DNA of 64,000 nucleotides from Pseudomonadota bacterium. GTDB lineage: Bacteria > Pseudomonadota > Gammaproteobacteria > Xanthomonadales > Xanthomonadaceae. Under the pieces are notes generated by a model, which saw only the letters and a program-made list of their open reading frames with translations, searched no databases and was not told the DNA's origin. The translations under genes and the position numbers were made by a program. Location: assembly GCA_021821195.1 (NCBI GenBank), contig JAKACT010000001.1, positions 62,001 through 126,000 on the forward strand, given 5' to 3'. Shown here one piece after another: positions 1 to 10,276 of this stretch (the stretch's first letter is position 1; the number at the start of each line of letters is the position of its first letter).

Positions 1-18
1 ACCGAACGGCCGCACGTC

Positions 19-282
19 ATGGGCAAGTCCATTCCGCTCGACCTCAATCCCACGCTCGAAATCGAGATCGATGCCGCGCCGATCGCCGCGGCGCTGGGCC
101 TGCAACAGGAGGTATTCCTGCGCCTGCTGGAGCAGCGCAAGATCGACCGGCTGTGCGAACGCGGCACCGGCGAGGACGCCGGCCTGTACCGCGCCACCTT
201 CTATCACGGTGCGAAACGCGCGCGGGTTGTGGTGGACCGGCAGGGGCGCTTCGTTGGCGACGTGGAGCAACGCATGCGCTGA
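19..282 (+). CDS. DUF6522-like small protein
   Basis: An 87-residue protein of unknown function. The pattern of an alpha-helical N-terminal half with a conserved ALGL, a central ERGTGEDAG-type segment, and a C-terminal strand ending in VVVDRQGRFVG matches what I recall of the DUF6522 family of short cytosolic proteins. It has no signal peptide or membrane segment. The gene is the only one before the nuo cluster, runs towards it, and shares a bidirectional terminator with nuoN. The ATG at 19 is the first in frame in the window. An upstream start outside the window cannot be excluded, but family length supports this one. Family assignment is from memory of its pattern; no function is inferred. 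Confidence 0.7.
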   Translation: MGKSIPLDLNPTLEIEIDAAPIAAALGLQQEVFLRLLEQRKIDRLCERGTGEDAGLYRATFYHGAKRARVVVDRQGRFVGDVEQRMR

Positions 283-330
283 CGGGTGTACGGCACTCCC
301 TGCGCAGGCCATTGATCCCCGCCCAAAACA

Positions 331-355
331 AAAGCCCGCCAGATGGCGGGCTTTT
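331..355. terminator. Bidirectional intrinsic terminator between DUF6522 gene and nuoN
   Basis: An inverted repeat AAAGCCCGCC-agat-GGCGGGCTTTT lies between two convergent genes. The GC stem has A and T runs on its two sides, so it reads as a rho-independent terminator on both strands, ending the DUF6522 message and the nuo operon. Confidence 0.85.
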
Positions 356-399
356 GCGCTTCACCGCATGGCGTCGCTGCGACGCCGGCGGCTACTGCA

Positions 400-1863
400 T
401 CAGGCGAACGCCGCCTGACACCACGCCATCAGCGGGTTCCAGAACACCCCCAGCACCAGCAGGGCCAGCGCATTGACGCCGAACACCAGCCGCAGGGTGC
501 GGTCGTCGCGCGGCAGCACCGGCTCGCCCACCGGCTCGTCGAAGTACATGACCTTGATGACGCGCAGGTAGTAGAACGCGCCGATCACCGCGAACACCAC
601 GCCGACGATGGCCAGCCACAGCATGCCGCCGTCGATGGCCGCGCGCAGCACCGCCAGCTTGGCCCAGAAGCCGAGGAACGGCGGGATGCCGGCCAGCGAG
701 GCCATCACGCACAGCACCATGCCGGCGCTCCACGGATCGCGCGCGTTCAGGCCCTTGAAGTCGTCGATGTTGTCCGCCTCGAAACCGCGGCGCGCCAGCA
801 GCACGATCGCGCCGAACGCCGCGGTGGCCATCAGCGCGTAGCTGATCGCGTAGAACATCGCCGCCGCATAGCCTTCCGCGCCACCGCCGGCCAGGCCGAG
901 GAACAGGAAACCGACGTGCGAGATGGTCGAATACGCCAGCATGCGCTTGAGGTTGGTCTGCATCAGCGCGACGACGTTGCCCACCACCAGCGACAGCGCA
1001 GCCAGCACCGCCAGCATCGGCTGCCAGTATTCGGCCAGCGGCGCCGAGCCGAAACCCAGCAGGCGCACCACCATCGCGAACGCGGCCAGCTTGGGCATCG
1101 AGCCGATGAACAGGGTGATCGGGGTCGGCGCGCCGTGGTAGACGTCGGGCAGCCACATGTGGAACGGCGTGGCGCCGAACTTGAACGCGATGCCGGCGAC
1201 CATGAACACCACGCCGGTCAGCAGCAACAGCGGCTGCGCCACGCCCGGCGCGGCTTCGCGGATCGTCGCCAGATCGAGGCTGCCAGTGGCGCCATACACC
1301 AGCGACATGCCGTACAGCAGCAGGCCGGAAGCCAGCGCGCCGAGCACGTAGTACTTCATCGCCGCTTCCGAGGCCAGCTTGCTGTCGCGGTCGACCGCGA
1401 CCAGCGCATAGGAACTCAGCGCCAGCAGCTCCAGGCCGAGGTAGACCATGACCAGGCTGCCGGCCGAGGTCAGCAGCATCATGCCGAGCACCGCGAACAG
1501 CATCAGCACCGCCACCTCGCCCTTGTACAGCCCGCGCTCGCGCAGGTAGGGCCAGACGAACAGCAGCGCGACCGCCGACACCGCGCAGGCGGCGACCTTC
1601 AGCACGTCGGCCATGGTGTCGCGCACGAACATGCCGTTGAGCACGGCGGTGTCGTCGCCAACGCCCGCGCCGGCCATGATCAGCCCCGCCACCAGCACCA
1701 GCGCGGCGACCGACAGCACGTGGGTGACCACGCGCTGGCTGTCCTTCAGGAACAGATCGAGCATCAGCAGCGCGAACGCGGCGCCCACCAGCACCAGTTC
1801 GGGAATCAGCGGCAGCAATTCGGTGGCTGCCGGCATGGCGAGAGTGGCCTGCATCGTCGTCAT
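400..1863 (-). CDS. nuoN: NADH-quinone oxidoreductase subunit N
   Basis: Antiporter-like membrane subunit of complex I, one of three homologous proton-pumping subunits with NuoM and NuoL. The 487-residue protein is hydrophobic throughout with about 14 predicted membrane helices. The conserved helix with the key glutamate is visible as LGLELLALSSY, and the lysine-bearing segment as NLKRMLAYSTISHVGF. It is the last gene of the nuo operon, starting 4 nt after the nuoM stop, and is followed by a terminator. An ATG-rich start (MTTMQATLAM) leaves the exact first residue slightly uncertain. Length is normal for the family. Confidence 0.96.
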   Translation of the reverse strand: MTTMQATLAMPAATELLPLIPELVLVGAAFALLMLDLFLKDSQRVVTHVLSVAALVLVAGLIMAGAGVGDDTAVLNGMFVRDTMADVLKVAACAVSAVALLFVWPYLRERGLYKGEVAVLMLFAVLGMMLLTSAGSLVMVYLGLELLALSSYALVAVDRDSKLASEAAMKYYVLGALASGLLLYGMSLVYGATGSLDLATIREAAPGVAQPLLLLTGVVFMVAGIAFKFGATPFHMWLPDVYHGAPTPITLFIGSMPKLAAFAMVVRLLGFGSAPLAEYWQPMLAVLAALSLVVGNVVALMQTNLKRMLAYSTISHVGFLFLGLAGGGAEGYAAAMFYAISYALMATAAFGAIVLLARRGFEADNIDDFKGLNARDPWSAGMVLCVMASLAGIPPFLGFWAKLAVLRAAIDGGMLWLAIVGVVFAVIGAFYYLRVIKVMYFDEPVGEPVLPRDDRTLRLVFGVNALALLVLGVFWNPLMAWCQAAFA

Positions 1864-1867
1864 GTCC

Positions 1868-3394
1868 TCAGAGCTTGGTCGCGGCGAGCTGGGCCGCCAG
1901 TTGCGCGATGGAGGGTTCCATCAGGTCGGTCAGCGGCTTGGGATAGATGCCCAGCGCCAGCGTGAAGGCGGCGAACACGCCCAGCACGATCCATTCGCGC
2001 AGGTTGATGTCCTTCAGTTCGGCCACGTGCGCATTGCCCACGTCGCCCCAGATGATCCGCTTGGTCAGCCACAGCGAATAGCCGGCGCCGATGATCAGGG
2101 TCAGCGCAGCGCCCAGGCCGATCAGCGGATTGACCTGGAACGATGCCAGCACCACCACGAATTCGCCGATGAAGCCGCTGGTGCCCGGCAGGCCGGCATT
2201 GGCCATCGCGAACAGCACCCAGAACAACGCGAACCACGGCATCACCTTCGCCACGCCGCCGTAGTCCTTGATCATGCGGGTGTGCATGCGGTCGTACAGC
2301 ACGCCGACGCAGGAGAAGAACGCGGCGGAGATGAAACCGTGCGACACCATCTGCACCATCGCGCCCTGCAGGCCGAAGCGGGCGGTATCGGCCAGCCCCT
2401 GGTCGCGCACCAGCGCGAACGCGATGAAGATGCCGAGGGTCACGAAGCCCATGTGCGCGACCGACGAATACGCGATCAGCTTCTTCATGTCGTCCTGCAC
2501 CAGCGCCACCATGCCGACGTAGATGATGGCGATCAGGCTGAACGCGATCATCAGCCAGGCGAACTCGTGGCCGGCATCGGGCACGATCGGCAGGGTGAAA
2601 CGCAGGAAGCCGTAGCCGCCGATCTTCAGCATGATCGCGGCCAGCACCACCGAACCGCCGGTGGGCGCCTCGACGTGCGCGTCCGGCAGCCAGGTGTGGA
2701 CCGGGAACATCGGCACCTTGATCGCGAACGCGCCGAAGAAGGCGAAGAACAGCCAGGTCTGCTCGGTCATGGTCAGCGGCAGCGCGGCCATGTCGGCGAT
2801 CTGCCAGCTGCCGCCCTTCAGGTACAGGTACACCAGACCGATCAGCATGAACACCGAGCCGAGGAAGGTGTACAGGAAGAACTTCAGCGCGGCGTAGATG
2901 CGGCGCGGGCCGCCCCACACGCCGATCACGATGAACATCGGGATCAGCATGGCCTCGAAGAACACGTAGAACAGCATCGAGTCCAGCGCGCAGAACGCGC
3001 CGATCATCACGCCTTCCAGGATCATCAGGCTGGCGAAGTACTGCGCCACGCGCTTGTTCACCGAACCCCACGCGCCGACCAGCACCAGCACGCCGACCAG
3101 CGCGGTCAGGCCGATCAGCGGCACCGACAGGCCGTCCACGCCGAGGTGGTACTGGATGTCGTAGGCCGGGATCCACGCGCGCTGCTCCTCGAACTGCATC
3201 GACGCGGTGGTCATGTCGAAGCCGGTGAACAGCGGCACGCACAGGGCGAGCGTCAGCAACGCGAAGCCGAGCGCGAGCCAGCGCGCCAGCTCCGGCCGCT
3301 TGTTGCCGGCCAGCAGGGAGAACACGCCGCCGAGGATCGGCAGCCAGATCAGAAGACTAAGCAGGGGCCAGTGGGTCACGCTTGCGGTTTCCAT
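1868..3394 (-). CDS. nuoM: NADH-quinone oxidoreductase subunit M
   Basis: Second antiporter-like proton-pumping subunit of complex I (508 residues, about 14 membrane helices). The conserved glutamate segment FEAMLIPMF and the lysine segment KKLIAYSSVAHMGF are present, as is the PGTSGFIGEF segment of the second half typical of NuoM. It lies between nuoL (16 nt upstream) and nuoN (4 nt downstream) in the same operon. I see no truncation or unusual insertion. Confidence 0.97.
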   Translation of the reverse strand: METASVTHWPLLSLLIWLPILGGVFSLLAGNKRPELARWLALGFALLTLALCVPLFTGFDMTTASMQFEEQRAWIPAYDIQYHLGVDGLSVPLIGLTALVGVLVLVGAWGSVNKRVAQYFASLMILEGVMIGAFCALDSMLFYVFFEAMLIPMFIVIGVWGGPRRIYAALKFFLYTFLGSVFMLIGLVYLYLKGGSWQIADMAALPLTMTEQTWLFFAFFGAFAIKVPMFPVHTWLPDAHVEAPTGGSVVLAAIMLKIGGYGFLRFTLPIVPDAGHEFAWLMIAFSLIAIIYVGMVALVQDDMKKLIAYSSVAHMGFVTLGIFIAFALVRDQGLADTARFGLQGAMVQMVSHGFISAAFFSCVGVLYDRMHTRMIKDYGGVAKVMPWFALFWVLFAMANAGLPGTSGFIGEFVVVLASFQVNPLIGLGAALTLIIGAGYSLWLTKRIIWGDVGNAHVAELKDINLREWIVLGVFAAFTLALGIYPKPLTDLMEPSIAQLAAQLAATKL

Positions 3395-3410
3395 CTCGTC
3401 GGTTGCCGGC

Positions 3411-5483
3411 TTACTGCCAGTAGTACCGGGCCATCGCCAGCAGCGCGACCAGGCCCAGGATCATTGCGAACGCGTAGTGGTAGAGGTAACCGGTCTGCAC
3501 CTTGCGCAGCGCCGCAGCCACCGTTCCCACCAGGCTGACGGCGCCATTCACCGCGCCATCCACCACCCTGTTGTCGATCAGGCCGGACAGCTTGCCCAGC
3601 TTGACGCTGCCGCCGGCCAGGCCGCCGATCCACAGGTCGTCCATGTAGTACTTGCGCTCCAGCAGCCGGATCGGCGCGGCGAGCGCACGGGTGATGTCCG
3701 TGCGCAACTCCGGCTTGACCAGGTACAGCAGCGTGGCCAGCGCGAAGCCCGCCAGCGCCAGCCAGAACGCCGGGGTCATGAAGCCGTGCAGCGCGAACGC
3801 CACCGGGCCGTGCCAGTCCGCCGCGGCGATCTTCGCCATCACGTCGCGCACAGGCGTGACGAAGATCGCGCCGTCGAAGAAGCCTGTCCCCTTCTCGTGG
3901 CCCGACCAGTCGGTGCCGAACAGCATCGGGCCGGCGGTGAAGAAGCCGATCACCACTGACGGGATCGCCAGCAGCACCAGCGGCAGGGTCACCACCCACG
4001 GCGACTCGTGCGGTTCGTGCGCGCCGTGGTGGCCGTGGCTATCGTCGTGATGGGCATCGTGGTGCGCATCATGGCCATGTCCGTGGGCGTCCCTGAAGCG
4101 CTCCTTGCCGAAGAAGGTCAGGTACAGCAGTCGGAAGCTGTAGAAGCTGGTCACGAAGGCGCCCAGCAGCACGGCCCAGTAGGCGTACTGCGCGATGAAG
4201 CCGCCCTCGCCCGCGTGCTCGCCGGCAGCAACGATGATCGCGTCCTTCGAGTAGTAGCCGCTGAAGAACGGCGTGGCCACCAGCGCCAGCGTGCCCATCC
4301 ACATGGTGATGTGGGTGATCGGCATGTACTTGCGCAGGCCGCCCATCTTGCGCATGTCCTGCTCGTGGTGCATGCCGATGATGACCGAGCCGGCGCCGAG
4401 GAACAGCAGCGCCTTGAAGAAGGCATGGGTCATCAGGTGGTAGACCGCCGCAGAGTATGCGGACACGCCCAGCGCCACCGTCATGTAGCCCAGCTGCGAC
4501 AGCGTGGAATACGCCACCACGCGCTTGATGTCGTTCTGCACCATGCCGATCAGGCCGGTCCAGAACGCGGTGGTCGCGCCGATGAAGAGGACGAAATTGA
4601 GCGCGGTCTCGGACAGCTCGAACAGCGGCGACATGCGCGCCACCATGAAGATGCCGGCGGTCACCATGGTCGCTGCGTGGATCAGCGCCGAGATCGGGGT
4701 CGGGCCTTCCATCGAATCCGGCAGCCACACGTGCAGCGGCACCTGCGCCGACTTGCCCATCGCGCCGATGAACAGGCAGATGCAGATCACCGTCGGGATC
4801 GCCCAGGCATGGCCGGGCAGGATCTGCACGGTCGCATCCTTGATCGCATCGGTATTGGCGAACGCCGTGGCGTAGTCCAGCGTACCGACCCAATACAGCA
4901 CGCCGGCGATGCCCAGCAGGAAGCCGAAGTCGCCGACGCGGTTGACCAGGAACGCCTTGAGGTTGGCGAACACCGCGGTCGGCTTCTTGTACCAGAAGCC
5001 GATCAGCAGGTAGGACACCAGGCCCACCGCTTCCCAGCCGAAGAACAGCTGCATGAAGTTGTTGCTCATCACCAGCATCAGCATGCTGAAGGTGAACAGC
5101 GAGATGTAGCTGAAGAAGCGCTGGTAGCCGTCGTCATCGGCCATGTAGCCGATGGTGTAGATGTGCACCAGCAGCGACACGAAGGTGACCACCACCATCA
5201 TCATCGCGGTCAGCTTGTCCACCATGAAGCCGACGTTGATGGAGATGTCGCCCGCCTGCAGCCAAGTGTAGAGATTCTCGTTGAAGGTGGCCGCGCCCTG
5301 CAGCAACTGCCACAGCACGTGCACCGACAGCGCGCAGCTGGCCGCCACGCCGAGGATGGTGGCGGTATGCGCGCCGGCGCGGCCGATCTGGCGGCCGAAC
5401 AGGCCGGCCAGCAGGCTGCCGATCAGCGGCAGCAGCACGACCAGCACCAGCTGGGTCTTGGAGATGAGGATTGCCGAATCCAT
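3411..5483 (-). CDS. nuoL: NADH-quinone oxidoreductase subunit L
   Basis: Largest antiporter-like subunit (690 residues), which carries the long lateral helix along the membrane arm of complex I. Typical segments are GWEAVGLVSYLLIGFW (conserved glutamate) and KRVVAYSTLSQLGYM (conserved lysine). The C-terminal part after about residue 600 fits the lateral helix and final anchor. A histidine-rich stretch at about residues 464-492 (12 His in 29 residues) lies in a loop before PWVVTLPLVLLA. The gene starts 4 nt after nuoK ends. Confidence 0.97.
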   Translation of the reverse strand: MDSAILISKTQLVLVVLLPLIGSLLAGLFGRQIGRAGAHTATILGVAASCALSVHVLWQLLQGAATFNENLYTWLQAGDISINVGFMVDKLTAMMMVVVTFVSLLVHIYTIGYMADDDGYQRFFSYISLFTFSMLMLVMSNNFMQLFFGWEAVGLVSYLLIGFWYKKPTAVFANLKAFLVNRVGDFGFLLGIAGVLYWVGTLDYATAFANTDAIKDATVQILPGHAWAIPTVICICLFIGAMGKSAQVPLHVWLPDSMEGPTPISALIHAATMVTAGIFMVARMSPLFELSETALNFVLFIGATTAFWTGLIGMVQNDIKRVVAYSTLSQLGYMTVALGVSAYSAAVYHLMTHAFFKALLFLGAGSVIIGMHHEQDMRKMGGLRKYMPITHITMWMGTLALVATPFFSGYYSKDAIIVAAGEHAGEGGFIAQYAYWAVLLGAFVTSFYSFRLLYLTFFGKERFRDAHGHGHDAHHDAHHDDSHGHHGAHEPHESPWVVTLPLVLLAIPSVVIGFFTAGPMLFGTDWSGHEKGTGFFDGAIFVTPVRDVMAKIAAADWHGPVAFALHGFMTPAFWLALAGFALATLLYLVKPELRTDITRALAAPIRLLERKYYMDDLWIGGLAGGSVKLGKLSGLIDNRVVDGAVNGAVSLVGTVAAALRKVQTGYLYHYAFAMILGLVALLAMARYYWQ

Positions 5484-5487
5484 CAGG

Positions 5488-5811
5488 TCAGCCCTTCAAC
5501 GTATCGATGTCCGCCACGTCGATGCTGCGGCGGTTGCGGAACAGGGTCACCAGGATCGCCAGGCCGATCGCGGCCTCGGCAGCGGCAACGGTGAGGATGA
5601 AGAACACGAACACCTGCCCGGCGGCGTCGCCCAGCGAGCGCGAGAAGGCGACGAAATTGATGTTCACCGAGAGCAGCATCAGCTCCAGCGAGATCAGCAG
5701 CATGATCACGTTCTTGCGGTTCAGGAAGATGCCGGCGACGCTGATGCAGAAGATCACCGCGCCCAGCGTCAGGTAGTGGCCCAGGGTCAGGGCGGACATC
5801 AGGTTGCTCAT
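5488..5811 (-). CDS. nuoK: NADH-quinone oxidoreductase subunit K
   Basis: Small three-helix membrane subunit of complex I, related to MrpC. The two conserved membrane glutamates appear at residues 43 and 79 ([11 protein letters not shown] and [11 protein letters not shown]), 36 residues apart as in other NuoK proteins. The ATG at 5811 overlaps the nuoJ stop by 4 nt and gives 107 residues. A second in-frame ATG four codons later would give 103 and is also possible. Part of the nuo operon. Confidence 0.96.
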   Translation of the reverse strand: MSNLMSALTLGHYLTLGAVIFCISVAGIFLNRKNVIMLLISLELMLLSVNINFVAFSRSLGDAAGQVFVFFILTVAAAEAAIGLAILVTLFRNRRSIDVADIDTLKG

Positions 5812-6449
5812 TGCGCGCCCTCCTCCGGCTTGGCATCCGCGGCCGGTACTTCCGCCTGCATCTTCACCATCCGCACGCGGTCGGCGACGCGCACGCGCAC
5901 CTGCTCGGACGGATTCTGGTGGCGGGCGCCCGGGCGCCTGCGCAGGGTCAGCATCACCGCCGCCACCACCGCAACGGTCAGGATCACCGCCGCCACTTCG
6001 AACGGCAGCATGAATTCGGTGAACAACGCACGCGCCAGCCAGGTGGTATTGGGCACGTCCGCAGCCACCGCGGCATTGTCCGCCAGCGGCGTCTCGGCGG
6101 CGCTGCGCACGCCGATCAGGGCGAGCATCTGCAACAGCATGACCACCGCCACCACCAGGCCGATCGGCAGGTAACGGACGTAGCCCTGGCGGGCCGGCGC
6201 TTTGTCCATGTCCAGCATCATCACCACGAACAGGAACAGCACCATCACCGCGCCGACGTACACCAGCACCAGCGCGATGCCGAGGAACTCGGCGCCGCCG
6301 ATGATCCAGGTACAGGCCACCGAGAAGAACGTCAGCACCAGCCACAGCACGGCGTGGACCGGGTTGCGCGCGGTGATCGCGGCCAGCGCAGCGGCTGCGG
6401 CGACCGCCGCGAAGCCGAGGAAGGCAAGGGTTTGCAGATCGAAGTCCAT
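5808..6449 (-). CDS. nuoJ: NADH-quinone oxidoreductase subunit J
   Basis: Membrane subunit J of complex I, five predicted helices, needed for coupling between the quinone site and the pumping subunits. It starts [14 protein letters not shown] and includes the conserved [18 protein letters not shown] helix. I chose the ATG at 6449 (213 residues), 13 nt after the nuoI stop, because family members begin close to this point. An upstream ATG at 6479 overlapping nuoI would add ten residues. The C-terminal tail after the last helix (residues about 160-213) is charged and longer than in some relatives. Confidence 0.95.
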   Translation of the reverse strand: MDFDLQTLAFLGFAAVAAAAALAAITARNPVHAVLWLVLTFFSVACTWIIGGAEFLGIALVLVYVGAVMVLFLFVVMMLDMDKAPARQGYVRYLPIGLVVAVVMLLQMLALIGVRSAAETPLADNAAVAADVPNTTWLARALFTEFMLPFEVAAVILTVAVVAAVMLTLRRRPGARHQNPSEQVRVRVADRVRMVKMQAEVPAADAKPEEGAQ

Positions 6450-6462
6450 GCTCGGGTCGGCC

Positions 6463-6954
6463 TCAACGGTACGGGGCATCGGCGCCACGGCGCTCGGCGA
6501 TTTCCGCCTCCAGGCGGTCGCCGATGGCCAGCAGCTTGGGCTTGGTCAGGATGTTCTGGCCGCGCTGGTCGAAGTGGTATTCGTGCACGTGCGTCTCGAC
6601 GATGGAGTCGGTCGGGCAGGACTCCTCGCAGAAACCGCAGAAGATGCACTTGAACAGGTCGATCTCGTAGCGTGTGGTACGGCGGGTGCCGTCGTCCGCG
6701 CGCGGGCCGGCCTCGATGGTGATCGCCAGCGCCGGGCACACCGCCTCGCACAGCTTGCAGGCGATGCAGCGCTCTTCGCCGTTGGCGTAGCGGCGCAGCG
6801 CGTGCACGCCGCGGAAGCGCGGCGACTGCGGGGTCTTTTCCATCGGGTACATCAGCGTGTACTTGGGACGGAACAGGTATTTCAGGGTCAGCCACATGCC
6901 GCTGGCCAGTTCCAGCAGCAGCAGGCTCTTGAAGTAGGAAACCACCTTGCTCAT
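6463..6954 (-). CDS. nuoI: NADH-quinone oxidoreductase subunit I
   Basis: Ferredoxin-like subunit (163 residues) of the complex I connecting arm, carrying two [4Fe-4S] clusters (N6a and N6b). Both motifs are complete: [12 protein letters not shown] at residues 63-74 and [12 protein letters not shown] at 103-114. The N-terminal amphipathic stretch contacts the membrane arm. The start overlaps the nuoH stop by 4 nt (ATGA), which fixes the start codon. Confidence 0.97.
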   Translation of the reverse strand: MSKVVSYFKSLLLLELASGMWLTLKYLFRPKYTLMYPMEKTPQSPRFRGVHALRRYANGEERCIACKLCEAVCPALAITIEAGPRADDGTRRTTRYEIDLFKCIFCGFCEESCPTDSIVETHVHEYHFDQRGQNILTKPKLLAIGDRLEAEIAERRGADAPYR

Positions 6955-8045
6955 GCCGCCGCTCCCGTCATGCCGCCGCCAATCACGCCGAAGTACACCA
7001 GCAGCGCGGTCACGAAGATCCAGGCGATGGTGATCGGGATGAACACCTTCCAACCCAGCCGCATGATCTGGTCGTAGCGGTAGCGCGGGAACGTGGCGCG
7101 GAACCAGATGAAGCAGCTGGCGAAGAACAGCACCTTGGCGATCAGCCACCACCAGCCATCCGCCGACAGCAGCGGGATGCCCCAGCCACTGAACGGGCTC
7201 AGCCAGCCGCCGAGGAAGAAGATCGAGGTCAGGAAGCTGATCAGGATCATGTTCGCGTATTCGGCCAGGAAGAACAGCGCGAACTGCGAACCGGAGTACT
7301 CCACCATGTGGCCGGCGACGATCTCCGATTCGCCTTCCACCACGTCGAACGGCGAACGGTTGGTTTCGGCCACGCCGGAGACGAAATACACCACGAACAG
7401 CGGCGCCAGCGGGATCCAGAACCAGCCCAGGAAGCCCTTGCCGGCCTGCGCCATCACGATGTCGGACAGGTTCAGGCTGCCGGCCGCGATCAGCACGCCG
7501 ACCAGCGAGAAGCCCATCGCGATCTCGTAGCTGATCATCTGGGCCGAGGCGCGCATGGCGCCGAGGAAGGCGTACTTCGAGTTCGAGGCCCAGCCGGCGA
7601 TGATCACGCCGTAGATGCCCAGCGAGGTCATCGCCAGCAGGTACAGCAGGCCGGCGTTGGCGTTGGACAGCACCACCTGCGCATCGAACGGCACGATCGC
7701 CCACGCCGCACAGGCCGGCACCAATGCCAGCAGCGGCGCCAGCCGATACAACACCGGGTGCGCCACCGTGGGCTGCACGACTTCCTTGAACAACAGCTTG
7801 AACACGTCGGCGAACGCCTGCAGCACGCCCCAGCCCACGTACATGGGCCCGTGGCGGACGTGCATCCAGCCGATCAGCTTGCGCTCCCACACCACGTAGA
7901 AGGCGACCGCGATGATCACCGGCATCAGGATGACGAGGATCTTCAGCACGATCCACGCCAGCATGCCGACGGTGCCGAACGACAGCAGCAACTCGCGCAG
8001 GGGGTCGATGGCGTATTGCATCAGGGGATTGCTCGCGATGTTCAT
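6951..8045 (-). CDS. nuoH: NADH-quinone oxidoreductase subunit H
   Basis: Membrane subunit (364 residues, about eight helices) that forms much of the quinone-binding chamber of complex I at the junction with NuoB and NuoD. Recognisable segments are [18 protein letters not shown] near the N-terminus and the [19 protein letters not shown] loop, which is the strongest signature of this family. The ATG at 8045 overlaps the end of nuoG by 4 nt; a longer upstream reading frame inside nuoG is rejected. Confidence 0.97.
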   Translation of the reverse strand: MNIASNPLMQYAIDPLRELLLSFGTVGMLAWIVLKILVILMPVIIAVAFYVVWERKLIGWMHVRHGPMYVGWGVLQAFADVFKLLFKEVVQPTVAHPVLYRLAPLLALVPACAAWAIVPFDAQVVLSNANAGLLYLLAMTSLGIYGVIIAGWASNSKYAFLGAMRASAQMISYEIAMGFSLVGVLIAAGSLNLSDIVMAQAGKGFLGWFWIPLAPLFVVYFVSGVAETNRSPFDVVEGESEIVAGHMVEYSGSQFALFFLAEYANMILISFLTSIFFLGGWLSPFSGWGIPLLSADGWWWLIAKVLFFASCFIWFRATFPRYRYDQIMRLGWKVFIPITIAWIFVTALLVYFGVIGGGMTGAAA

Positions 8046-10276
8046 GCGCGTGCGACCTCCAGCTTGGCGGCGGCCAGCAGCGGCGCGGTGGCGCCGTAAC
8101 CGGATTCCACCCACACGCTGCCGGGCGCTACGCGCGGATCGATCGCCACCTGCAGCGTTGCCGTGCCTGCGCCGGTGGCGCACTTGGCCATGACGCCTTC
8201 GGCCAACCCCAACGCGGAGGCATCGGCCGGGTTCAGCGCGGCACGCGGGCCGGCGGTGAGCGGATGCGCCTGCAGCGCGTCGCAGCGGCGGATCACCGCG
8301 TCGACGCGGTAGATCGCGGCCGAGCCCGCCACTTCCAGGCCATTGCCGACCACGGACGCGGGCGCGCCCTTGGCCACCGGCACCGCCTTCGGCGCCAGCC
8401 CTGCGCGCAGGCCGGCCAGGTCGGTGAATTCGAAGCCCGGCAGCGCCAGATCCCCACCTAGTGCACGCAGCACGCGCCAGCCGGAATGCGCCAGACCGGG
8501 CAGCTTGCCGGCGGCGACCGCCTGCTGCTCGATGCCGTCGAGGTTGGTCAGGGTGGCGTCGACTTCCGGCAGCGCCCCGATCGGCAGGATCACGTCGGCG
8601 ACGGCACGGGTCGACTGGCAGGCGAACTGGCTGAACGCCACCACCTGCGCGCCACCCAGCGCCTTCAGCGCGAGCTGCTGGTCGGCGAAGTCGAGGCCCG
8701 GCTCGATGCCGTAGATCACATAGGCCTTGCGCGGCTCACGCAGCATCGACTGCGCATCGCGCGCGGTCGGCAGCACGCCGAGGCGCGACAGCCCCAGCGC
8801 ATTGGCGCCCTGCGGGATGCGGCACAGCTTGGCGTTCCTGGCCGCGGCGAAGTCGGCGGCGGCCTTGCGAATGGCGGCGGCATGCGGGCCGTTCTCGGCC
8901 ACGCCGCCCACGATCACCGCGATGTTGCCGGCATCGCCGACATCCACGCCGGCCAGCGCCGCGGCCAGCTGCGACGGCGGCACGATGGCCTTGGACGCGA
9001 TGCTGAAGGTGAAATCGAAATCCACCGGGTTGACCACGTGGATCTTCGCGCCCTTCTTGAAGGCCTTGCGGATGCGCTGGTGCAGCAGCGGCACTTCATG
9101 GCGGACGTTGGAGCCGACGATGACGATGGCGTCGGCCGATTCGATCTCCGCCACCGGCATGCCGAACGCTTCCGCGGCGGCGCCGTCGGACAGGTCGAGC
9201 TGAGCGATGCGGTGGTCGATGTTGCCACTGCCCAGCCCGGAGGCGAGGCGCGCCAGCAGCGCACCCTCCTCGTTCGAGGTTGCCGGGTGGGCCAGCACGC
9301 CAAGCGCGTCGCCGGCGCTGTCGCGCAGGATCTGCGAGGCCATCGCCAGCGCTTCTTCCCAGCTGGCTTCGCGGAAGCCTTCGCCGTCGCGGATCAGCGG
9401 CACGCTGGCACGGTCGGCGGCGGACAGGCCTTCATGCGCATAGCGGTCGCGGTCGGACAGCCAGCACTCGTTCACCGCCTCGTTGTCGCGCGGCACGCTG
9501 CGCAGCAGGTCGCCGCGGCGGACGTGGTGGAACAGGTTGCTGCCCAGCGCGTCGTGGTAGCCCAGCGACGGCCGCGCGGTCAGCTCCCACGGGCGCGCCT
9601 TGAAGCGGAACACCTTGTTGGTCAGCGCGCCCACCGGGCAGACGTCGATGACGTTGCCGGACAGCTCGGTGGTCAGCGGCTTGCCGTCGTAGGTACCGAT
9701 CTGCAGGTTCTCGCCGCGGTACATGCCGCCCAGCTCGTAGGTGCCGGCGATTTCCGCGGTCACCCGGATGCAGCGCGTGCAGTGGATGCAGCGGGTCATC
9801 TCGCTGGCGACCAGCGGGCCGAGGTCTTCGTCCGCCACCGCGCGCTTGCGCTCGACGAAGCGGTTGACCGAACGGCCGTAGCCCAGCGACAGGTCCTGCA
9901 GCTCGCATTCGCCGCCCTGGTCGCAGACCGGGCAGTCCAGCGGGTGGTTGATCAGCAGGAACTCCATCACGTTGCGCTGCGCCTTCAGCGCCTTGTCGTT
10001 GCGCGTGAAGACCTTCATGCCGTCCATCACCGGCGTGGCGCAGGCCGGCGACGGCTTGGGCGCAGCGCGACCGCCGACCTCGGTATCCACCAGGCACATG
10101 CGGCAGTTGGCGGCGATCGGCAGCTTCTCGTGGTAGCAGAAACGCGGGATCGGGACGCCGGCCTTGTCGGCGGCCTGGATGATCATCGAGCCCTTGGGCG
10201 CAGCCATCTCGACGCCGTCGATGAAGACGGTGACGTGGTCCGGCGGCAGGTTCGGATTGACGGGTTGTGCGCTCAC
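8042..10276 (-). CDS. nuoG: NADH-quinone oxidoreductase subunit G
   Basis: Peripheral-arm subunit (744 residues) that carries the chain of Fe-S clusters near the NADH site. The first 240 residues hold the [2Fe-2S] ligands ([15 protein letters not shown]), the [14 protein letters not shown] motif, and [10 protein letters not shown] for the [4Fe-4S] clusters. The rest is a molybdopterin-oxidoreductase-like fold that has lost the cofactor role in complex I. It overlaps nuoF and nuoH by 4 nt at either end. The length is at the short end for the family. Confidence 0.97.
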   Translation of the reverse strand: MSAQPVNPNLPPDHVTVFIDGVEMAAPKGSMIIQAADKAGVPIPRFCYHEKLPIAANCRMCLVDTEVGGRAAPKPSPACATPVMDGMKVFTRNDKALKAQRNVMEFLLINHPLDCPVCDQGGECELQDLSLGYGRSVNRFVERKRAVADEDLGPLVASEMTRCIHCTRCIRVTAEIAGTYELGGMYRGENLQIGTYDGKPLTTELSGNVIDVCPVGALTNKVFRFKARPWELTARPSLGYHDALGSNLFHHVRRGDLLRSVPRDNEAVNECWLSDRDRYAHEGLSAADRASVPLIRDGEGFREASWEEALAMASQILRDSAGDALGVLAHPATSNEEGALLARLASGLGSGNIDHRIAQLDLSDGAAAEAFGMPVAEIESADAIVIVGSNVRHEVPLLHQRIRKAFKKGAKIHVVNPVDFDFTFSIASKAIVPPSQLAAALAGVDVGDAGNIAVIVGGVAENGPHAAAIRKAAADFAAARNAKLCRIPQGANALGLSRLGVLPTARDAQSMLREPRKAYVIYGIEPGLDFADQQLALKALGGAQVVAFSQFACQSTRAVADVILPIGALPEVDATLTNLDGIEQQAVAAGKLPGLAHSGWRVLRALGGDLALPGFEFTDLAGLRAGLAPKAVPVAKGAPASVVGNGLEVAGSAAIYRVDAVIRRCDALQAHPLTAGPRAALNPADASALGLAEGVMAKCATGAGTATLQVAIDPRVAPGSVWVESGYGATAPLLAAAKLEVARA

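Noticed and set aside
343-5594. Very long plus-strand open frames (540, 641 and 528 codons) rich in His, Arg and Gln opposite nuoL-nuoN
   Set aside because: They are antisense shadows of high-GC genes. The minus-strand proteins are clear complex I subunits with full-length family matches, and the plus-strand products are low-complexity.
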